From: Alkalimonas mucilaginosa
GTDB lineage: Bacteria > Pseudomonadota > Gammaproteobacteria > Enterobacterales > Alteromonadaceae
Direction: 5' to 3'
Length of the DNA stretch: 64,000 nt
Assembly: GCF_036327005.1 (NCBI RefSeq)
Contig: NZ_JAUGZK010000001.1
Location: forward strand, 1 to 64,000
This document shows, piece by piece, positions 58,972-64,000 of this stretch. The position numbers were made by a program, and so were the translations under genes. Each line of letters begins with the position of its first letter. Position 1 is the stretch's first letter. A model generated the notes under the pieces. That model was not told the DNA's origin and searched no databases. It saw only the letters and a program-made list of their open reading frames with translations.

Positions 58972-59325
58972 ATGTCTGAAGCTCAACACGATCCGAAATA
59001 TCAACAGTTTGTCGAAGCCGCGAAAACCAATGGTGTGGTCTATGCTCTGGCAGAAGGCGAAGATTTGCTGGTGGTAGAGTCGGTTGAATACGAAGAAACC
59101 GATGTGATCCCATTCTGGTCCTCTGAAGCCGATGCCAAAGCGCATTGCAGCGATGAATGGGCCAGTTATCAGCCTGAGGCTATTCCGCTGGATGTATTCT
59201 GTGATGGCTGGTTGAAAGAAATGTACGACGACGGCCTGTTGATTGGCACCAATTGGGACAGTGAGCTGAGCGGCCCTGAGGTAGAGCCAACTGTTTTGCT
59301 GGCTGCGCTTCGTCTGGTACAATAA
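58972..59325 (+). CDS. DUF2750 domain protein
   Basis: A 117-residue acidic, soluble protein that fits DUF2750 throughout (FVEAAKTNGVVYALAEG, FWSSEADAKAHCSDEW, VFCDGWLKEMYDDGLLIGTNWD). The function is unknown. It is divergent from ettA and lies upstream of folE on the same strand with a 92-base gap. Confidence 0.82.
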   Translation: MSEAQHDPKYQQFVEAAKTNGVVYALAEGEDLLVVESVEYEETDVIPFWSSEADAKAHCSDEWASYQPEAIPLDVFCDGWLKEMYDDGLLIGTNWDSELSGPEVEPTVLLAALRLVQ

Positions 59326-59417
59326 GTGGTAGTGATGCGCCTGCACCTGTTCCGATTGAACCAGCTGCAGGCCGCCACTGTATAAAGGGTTTGACTACCC
59401 TCTGTTTTGGAAAAGCT

Positions 59418-60065
59418 ATGTTATCTGAAGAAGCCATTCGCGTTCGCAGCGCACTTGAGAAAAAAGGTCTGGAAACTCCGATGTTGGAGACTGGCCTAAG
59501 TCGTGATCAGAAGTACCAGAAAATTTCAGCACTAATGACTGAGGTAGTGCAAACCCTTGGGCTGGATTTGGCCGACGATAGCCTGGCCGAAACGCCGCAC
59601 CGTATCGCCAAAATGTATGTCGATGAAATTTTCTCCGGACTGGATTACCGTCATTTTCCCAAGGTCACTCAGATTGACAACAAAATGAAGGTCAAAGAGA
59701 TGATTAAGGTACGGGATATCAGTGTCTCCAGTACCTGTGAGCATCACTTCATTACCATAGATGGCACCGCCACAGTGGCTTATATCCCAGACAACAAAGT
59801 GATTGGTCTGTCAAAAATTAATCGGATTGTCCGCTTTTTTGCCCAGCGCCCTCAGGTGCAGGAGCGTTTAACCGAGCAGGTGCTGGTAGCGCTGCAAACC
59901 TTGCTGGAAACCGACAATGTGGCGGTTAGCATTGAAGCGGTGCATTACTGCGTCAAAGCCCGTGGGGTGATGGACACCAACTCCAAAACCCAAACCACAG
60001 CCCTTGGCGGCTCATTCCGCGAAGATGCCCGTACCCGCTCCGAGTTTTTTTCGCGGTTAAGCTAA
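59418..60065 (+). CDS. folE: GTP cyclohydrolase I
   Basis: Opens the guanine ring of GTP to make 7,8-dihydroneopterin triphosphate, the first step of folate synthesis. The 215 residues have the zinc ligands Cys and His in SSTCEHHF and the Cys in HYCVKARG. ETPHRIAKMYVDEIFSGLD and KVIGLSKINRIV are also present. It starts at 59418 with GGAAAAG upstream; a nine-codon extension is rejected. A strong terminator follows. Confidence 0.97.
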   Translation: MLSEEAIRVRSALEKKGLETPMLETGLSRDQKYQKISALMTEVVQTLGLDLADDSLAETPHRIAKMYVDEIFSGLDYRHFPKVTQIDNKMKVKEMIKVRDISVSSTCEHHFITIDGTATVAYIPDNKVIGLSKINRIVRFFAQRPQVQERLTEQVLVALQTLLETDNVAVSIEAVHYCVKARGVMDTNSKTQTTALGGSFREDARTRSEFFSRLS

Positions 60066-60084
60066 TTCATCGCTGTTCCAGTTT

Positions 60085-60112
60085 AAAGCCGGCATGTTAT
60101 GTCGGCTTTTTT
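60085..60112 (+). terminator. folE terminator
   Basis: An 11-bp stem (60085-60095 with 60099-60109, one G-T) with a 3-base loop is followed by T residues. Confidence 0.9.
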
Positions 60113-60128
60113 GCTTTTTAGGGCAGGC

Positions 60129-63086
60129 TTATCTGTCAGATAGATGCTTGATGATAAATTGGCTTGCCTCTGCCGCCGACATCGGGCGGCCATAGTGATA
60201 TCCCTGAATTTCATCACAACCCAGTTGTTGCAGCCAACCTTGGTGCTCGGCTGTTTCCACCCCTTCGGCAATGGTTTTTAACCCCAGGCTTTGCGCCATG
60301 CGAATAATGGCGGTAACGATGGCTCTGTCTTCATGGTTCTCTAACAGTTCACGCACAAAAGACTGATCGATTTTCAGCTTGTTTAACTGAAAACGCTTTA
60401 AATAACTGAGTGAGGAGTAACCAGTGCCAAAATCATCAATGGCAATGCTGATGCCTTTGTGCCGGATTGCATCCACCGTTTTGATGGCTTGCTCGGCATC
60501 CTCTACCATGGCACTTTCAGTAATTTCCAGCTCAATGCAATGGGGCGGAAGCTTGGCCAGTTCCAGTTGAGCACTGATGATAGTCAGTAGTTCCGGTTGA
60601 CGAAATTGTACCGGCGATAAATTGATGGCCATTACCAGCCCGGAATAACCTTGTTGGTACCAGCGCTTTTGCTGCTGGATGGCATGCTGCAATACCCACT
60701 CCCCCAATTGGATCATCAAACCGCTGTGCTCTGCCACCGGAATGAACTCTGCCGGTGAGATAAAACCCAGTTCCGGATGTTGCCAGCGTAGCAGGGCTTC
60801 AAAGCCACTCAGTTTCTTGTGATGCAGGCAGAACTGAGGTTGATAGACCAACTGCAACTGGTTGTGTTCAATCGCGTGCCTTAGCGCGTTTTCCAGTTGC
60901 AATTGCCGGTTGAATTGACTTTGCATGCCTGCGGTAAAAAAGCAGTATTTATTGCGGCCATCTTCTTTGGCCTTAAACATAGCGATATCAGCATGCTTGT
61001 TTAGCTCAAAGAAGTTGTCGCCATCATTAGGGTAAATAGCGATGCCGATCGAAGCTGAGATACTCAGCGGCTCTTTGGCAAACTGATAGGGTGATTGCAT
61101 GCTCTCAAGGATGCGTTTCGCTAATCTGCCGGCGGCTTCCTGATTGGTATCCGGCAGTAATAAAATAAACTCATCGCTGCTTAGGCGGCTCAGGGTATCC
61201 TGACTTCGTGTCATGGCCTGCAGTCGCTTTGCTGCTTGCACCAGAACTTCGTCGCCAACTTCATGACCAAGCGCATCATTGATCTTCTTAAAACGATCCA
61301 AATCAATAAACAGCATGGCAATTTGCTGGCCAATGCGCTTGGCTCGTTGTATCGCTTGCTCGGTGCGGTCAATCAGCAAAGTGCGATTTGGTAACTGAGT
61401 CAGGGAGTCGAAATGTGCAAGTAAGTTGAGCTTTTCCTGATCTTGCTTGTAATTGCTAATATCGCTAAACAGCGCCACATAATGACTGAGTTTCCCTTTG
61501 GCATCTTTGATTTGTGAAATGCTTAACCACTCCGGGTAAAGCTCGCCATTTTTGCGACGATTCCAAATCTCGCCCTGCCAATTACCATGGCGCTGAATGG
61601 CTTGCTGCATTGCCTGGTAAAAATCCTTGTTGTGCTTACCAGAGGAGAGCAGTTTGGGTGTTTGGCCCACTGCTTCGGCGCTGCTGTAGCCACTGATGGT
61701 GGTAAAAGCTTTGTTTATTAATACAATGGTGTGGTTTGGATCCGTCACCAGCATGCCTTCAGAGCTTTGCTCAAACAACTGCTCCAGCAGCCGCAGCTTC
61801 ATCTCGGTTTGTTTTTGCGCGCTGATATCAATATGGGTACCCACGGTAATTGCTGTCGGATTGCCATCGTGATCAAGCAAGGTTCGCCCACGTGACAAAA
61901 TCCAGACCCAGTGCCCGTCTTGATGGCGCATACGGAATTGATTCTCGTACATGCCATTGGCTTGCTGCAGATAATGAATAAAAGCCTGGCTGGCAGGCGT
62001 AACATCATCTGGGTGCAGTAAATCCAGCCAGGTCGCTGTCAGGTTCTCCTGTCCCGATTGATCATAATTCTGTCGTTTCCGGCCGAGCATACTGAAGTAT
62101 TCCTGGCTGCATTTTAAGAAGTGACGGTTATGGTCGTACTCCCAGCCCCCGGTATTGGATGCCTGAATAAAAGAGCGATAGCGCTGCAGGGTTTGTTGTA
62201 GCTCACTGGTTTTCTCTGCAACCTGCTGGCTTAGCAACAGGTGCTGACGTCTGAGTTGCAAATAAAGCAGGGTGAAGCTATACAGCAGCAGACTCGACAG
62301 CAAACCAAATAACAATTCAAGCCAAAAAGGAAGCCGCTCCTGCCAACTGGGCTGATAGGAAATCGCCAGTTGCCAGGAGGTATCAGGCATGGCAATGGAG
62401 AATTGTTGCTGAGGGGTGGTTAGGTTCTGATGTTGTCGAATAGTCTTTTGTGGCTGCTCTGTACCATTACGCCACAAATGATAATGGATCCTGCGGTCTG
62501 CAAAGTAATCCTGATGCAAGTTGTCCAGTATTGGATCAAGTAACAGAGTGACATTGATAAAGCCCCAAAAAGCATCCTTGCCGCCATCAAAGAGCGGCAA
62601 GCGAGCTACCACGCCATGCCCGCCTTGCAGCAAAGCAAAGGGGCCGTTCACTTGAAGGTTTCCTGCAGCTCTGGCCTGTACTGCTTCCCGGCTTTGTTCT
62701 GGGTGTGCAAACATATCAAAACCAAGCAAAGCTTCATTTGTCTCCGGCGGATATACCTGCCGAATAATACCATCGGGTGCCAATGAGATGGCTAGGATAT
62801 CCGGGTAATAATTTAGCAATTGGCTGGCGTAGGCGGTAAAGTCAACCTGGTTGGATTGGTTGATACCTGCGGCAATGGCGTAAGCTGCGGTGATATTGCG
62901 TTCAAAGCGCAGCTGTAATTGATTGATAAACGACTGAGCCATCTGAGCACTGGTTAGTTGCTGCCGGCTGGTGCGTTGAGCATCCAGGTACCAGACAAAG
63001 GCAGCATTGAGCAACAAAGTTACAACTAAAATGGCAAGAGCAGCTGGGTGGTACTTCAACTGGGATAAGGTACGCAATGTATTCAT
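60129..63086 (-). CDS. Membrane CHASE-PAS-GGDEF-EAL protein with degenerate GGDEF
   Basis: A 985-residue predicted c-di-GMP phosphodiesterase. It has a membrane segment at about 15-35, a periplasmic CHASE-type sensor (about 45-255), a second membrane segment (about 262-282) and a short coiled coil. Two PAS/PAC domains (about 305-425 and 430-550) and the GGDEF and EAL domains follow. The cyclase motif reads SSDEF at 636-640, so cyclase activity is unlikely. The EAL side is intact: EALLR from 763, INLSPVQF, LEITES, DDFGTGYSS, KIDQSF and AEGVE. The degenerate GGDEF may bind GTP as a regulator. The Shine-Dalgarno is weak. Confidence 0.92.
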   Translation of the reverse strand: MNTLRTLSQLKYHPAALAILVVTLLLNAAFVWYLDAQRTSRQQLTSAQMAQSFINQLQLRFERNITAAYAIAAGINQSNQVDFTAYASQLLNYYPDILAISLAPDGIIRQVYPPETNEALLGFDMFAHPEQSREAVQARAAGNLQVNGPFALLQGGHGVVARLPLFDGGKDAFWGFINVTLLLDPILDNLHQDYFADRRIHYHLWRNGTEQPQKTIRQHQNLTTPQQQFSIAMPDTSWQLAISYQPSWQERLPFWLELLFGLLSSLLLYSFTLLYLQLRRQHLLLSQQVAEKTSELQQTLQRYRSFIQASNTGGWEYDHNRHFLKCSQEYFSMLGRKRQNYDQSGQENLTATWLDLLHPDDVTPASQAFIHYLQQANGMYENQFRMRHQDGHWVWILSRGRTLLDHDGNPTAITVGTHIDISAQKQTEMKLRLLEQLFEQSSEGMLVTDPNHTIVLINKAFTTISGYSSAEAVGQTPKLLSSGKHNKDFYQAMQQAIQRHGNWQGEIWNRRKNGELYPEWLSISQIKDAKGKLSHYVALFSDISNYKQDQEKLNLLAHFDSLTQLPNRTLLIDRTEQAIQRAKRIGQQIAMLFIDLDRFKKINDALGHEVGDEVLVQAAKRLQAMTRSQDTLSRLSSDEFILLLPDTNQEAAGRLAKRILESMQSPYQFAKEPLSISASIGIAIYPNDGDNFFELNKHADIAMFKAKEDGRNKYCFFTAGMQSQFNRQLQLENALRHAIEHNQLQLVYQPQFCLHHKKLSGFEALLRWQHPELGFISPAEFIPVAEHSGLMIQLGEWVLQHAIQQQKRWYQQGYSGLVMAINLSPVQFRQPELLTIISAQLELAKLPPHCIELEITESAMVEDAEQAIKTVDAIRHKGISIAIDDFGTGYSSLSYLKRFQLNKLKIDQSFVRELLENHEDRAIVTAIIRMAQSLGLKTIAEGVETAEHQGWLQQLGCDEIQGYHYGRPMSAAEASQFIIKHLSDR

Positions 63087-63260
63087 GGGTCTTTGGTTAG
63101 TCAGTAAGCCGCTGTTGCATCGTGCTTAATGGGAAGCTAGGGCGATCATTATTTTGTATTGTAGACCAATCAAACATTTAATGCTGTAAAAGCCGATCCG
63201 GTTGCAAAGCTGCCGCGTATCACTCAAACTTTATGTTCGCTAATGGTATGGAGTTTTCCG

Positions 63261-63812
63261 ATGAAAGCATCATTTGGGGTAGCAGTTGCTGCCATTGTTT
63301 TTAGTGGTCAACTGCTGGCTAGCCAATGTGGGGCTGTGTTAGGTCATTCGATGCAGCAATTGAATACCCGTGAGAGTGTCGATCTCTGTTCAGAATTCAA
63401 AGGTAAAACATTGCTGGTAGTGAATACTGCCAGTCGTTGTGGTTTTACTCCGCAGTTTGATGCTTTGCAGCAGCTGTATCAAAACTATCGCGAGCAGGGC
63501 TTGGTGGTTTTGGGCTTTCCTTCCAACGACTTTCGGCAGGAACACAGCGATGAAGCCAGAACTGCGGAGGTTTGTTATTTAGATTACGGGGTTGAATTTC
63601 CGATGTTTTCAACCACTCCTGTGCGAGGACGCAACGCGAACCCGGTTTTCCGTGCTTTGATTGATAAAAGCGGGGAGCAACCGTCCTGGAACTTCAACAA
63701 GTATTTGGTGAGTGCCGATGAGCAAACGGTGTTGCACTTTGGCAGTCGGGTTAGTCCCACGGATCCAGCTTTTGTTGCCGAACTGGAAAAGCTATTGGCT
63801 TCGGGGGGCTAA
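63261..63812 (+). CDS. Secreted glutathione peroxidase-family protein
   Basis: A 183-residue thiol peroxidase with a signal peptide (MKASFGVAVAAIVF, ending near LLAS). The catalytic Cys is in NTASRCGFTPQF, with the partner motifs GFPSNDFRQEH and WNFNKYLV. It reduces peroxides in the periplasm, probably with thioredoxin-like donors. The mature part keeps SQCGAVLGHSM before the domain. ATG 63261 with GGAG is chosen over an ATG six codons upstream. Confidence 0.9.
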   Translation: MKASFGVAVAAIVFSGQLLASQCGAVLGHSMQQLNTRESVDLCSEFKGKTLLVVNTASRCGFTPQFDALQQLYQNYREQGLVVLGFPSNDFRQEHSDEARTAEVCYLDYGVEFPMFSTTPVRGRNANPVFRALIDKSGEQPSWNFNKYLVSADEQTVLHFGSRVSPTDPAFVAELEKLLASGG

Positions 63813-63818
63813 GTCTAA

Positions 63819-64000
63819 TCACTCCTGGTTGAGTGTAAAACCCTGATCAACCGCGGTAGCGCCGTGCGTTGCCGCTTCACGTGCGAGTTGGTCGCAGCGT
63901 TCATTTTCAGGGTGGCCAGAGTGGCCTTTCACCCAGTGCCAGTTGATCTGATGACGTTGACTGGCGGCATCCAGCCGCTGCCATAAATCCTGGTTTTTCA
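63819..64000 (-). CDS. rnhA: Ribonuclease HI, C-terminal part (runs off the window)
   Basis: The 59 codons inside the window read KNQDLWQRLDAASQRHQ, HWVKGHSGHPENERCDQLA and a tail ending NQE. They match E. coli RNase HI from KNVDLWQRLD through the GHPENERCDELA motif, which carries the last active-site Asp. The enzyme removes RNA from RNA-DNA hybrids. The rest of the gene lies beyond 64000. Its stop is seven bases from the stop of the convergent peroxidase gene. Confidence 0.94.
   Translation of the reverse strand, partial: KNQDLWQRLDAASQRHQINWHWVKGHSGHPENERCDQLAREAATHGATAVDQGFTLNQE

Noticed and set aside
57166..59346. 726-residue version of EttA starting at 59346
   Set aside because: The extra 173 codons cross the ettA promoter region and the whole opposite-strand DUF2750 gene. 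EttA family length and start fit 58827.
1..64000. Mobile elements, prophage, defence islands, CRISPR
   Set aside because: No transposase, integrase, phage structural gene, Cas gene or spaced repeat array was seen. All large genes are ordinary chromosomal families.

Overview
The window reads as one continuous stretch of gammaproteobacterial chromosome. Gene order and protein style point to the Alteromonadales/Chromatiaceae-like group around Rheinheimera, Arsukibacterium and Alishewanella. The evidence is the bamD|rluD-pgeF-clpB block, yfjD-ypjD|ffh, rpsP-rimM-trmD-rplS, aroF-tyrA facing pheA, a DUF3718 protein behind a c-di-GMP riboswitch, and a multi-PilZ protein. The taxon is an inference; no rRNA is present. 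I see no insertion sequence, prophage, CRISPR array or integrase, so this is core chromosome.

Layout. 1-468: a non-coding region packed with perfect hairpins. 469-6595: S9 peptidase, tRNA-Trp, holD-rimI, an SbtA-type permease, a CDF-like transporter and a divergent LysR regulator. 6720-11520: a compact prfC-argS-pdxH-tatD run. 11504-15177 (minus): a PqqU-type TonB receptor, a secreted PQQ-dependent dehydrogenase and a candidate 37-residue membrane peptide. 15406-19884: serB, an alpha/beta hydrolase and a large double-PilZ protein. 19992-29428: radA, bamD, rluD-pgeF-clpB with a sigma-32 promoter, pssA and gshA. 29545-36646: a transglycosylase-like lipoprotein, yfjD, ypjD, ffh, the rpsP operon and a J-domain protein. 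36745-45181: aroF-tyrA behind two TyrR-like boxes, a LOG protein, a Na/Pi transporter overlapping a beta-CASP nuclease, a c-di-GMP-I riboswitch with its DUF3718 gene, and pheA with a complete pheL attenuator. 45411-64000: cytochromes b and c', a GGDEF-EAL protein, a paired amidohydrolase operon, a YciH-type SUI1 protein, a GAF protein, an aromatic/aspartate aminotransferase, a CBS protein, ettA, a DUF2750 protein, folE, a second GGDEF-EAL protein with a degenerate GGDEF, a secreted glutathione peroxidase and the 3' end of rnhA.

How the genes work together. Aromatic amino acid synthesis is well represented: aroF-tyrA, pheA and the aminotransferase, with two different controls (TyrR-type operators and Phe-codon attenuation). 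Cyclic di-GMP appears at every level: two GGDEF-EAL proteins for turnover, a double-PilZ protein as a predicted receptor, and a riboswitch controlling a secreted protein. Translation and its quality control form another block (prfC, argS, rimI, ffh, rpsP, rimM, trmD, rplS, rluD, ettA, yciH). The PqqU/PQQ-dehydrogenase pair suggests cofactor scavenging rather than synthesis. No wholly new multi-gene defence or metabolic system is evident. The least explained items are the hairpin array at the left end, the 37-residue peptide, the amidohydrolase pair with one degenerate partner, and the regulatory RNA elements.
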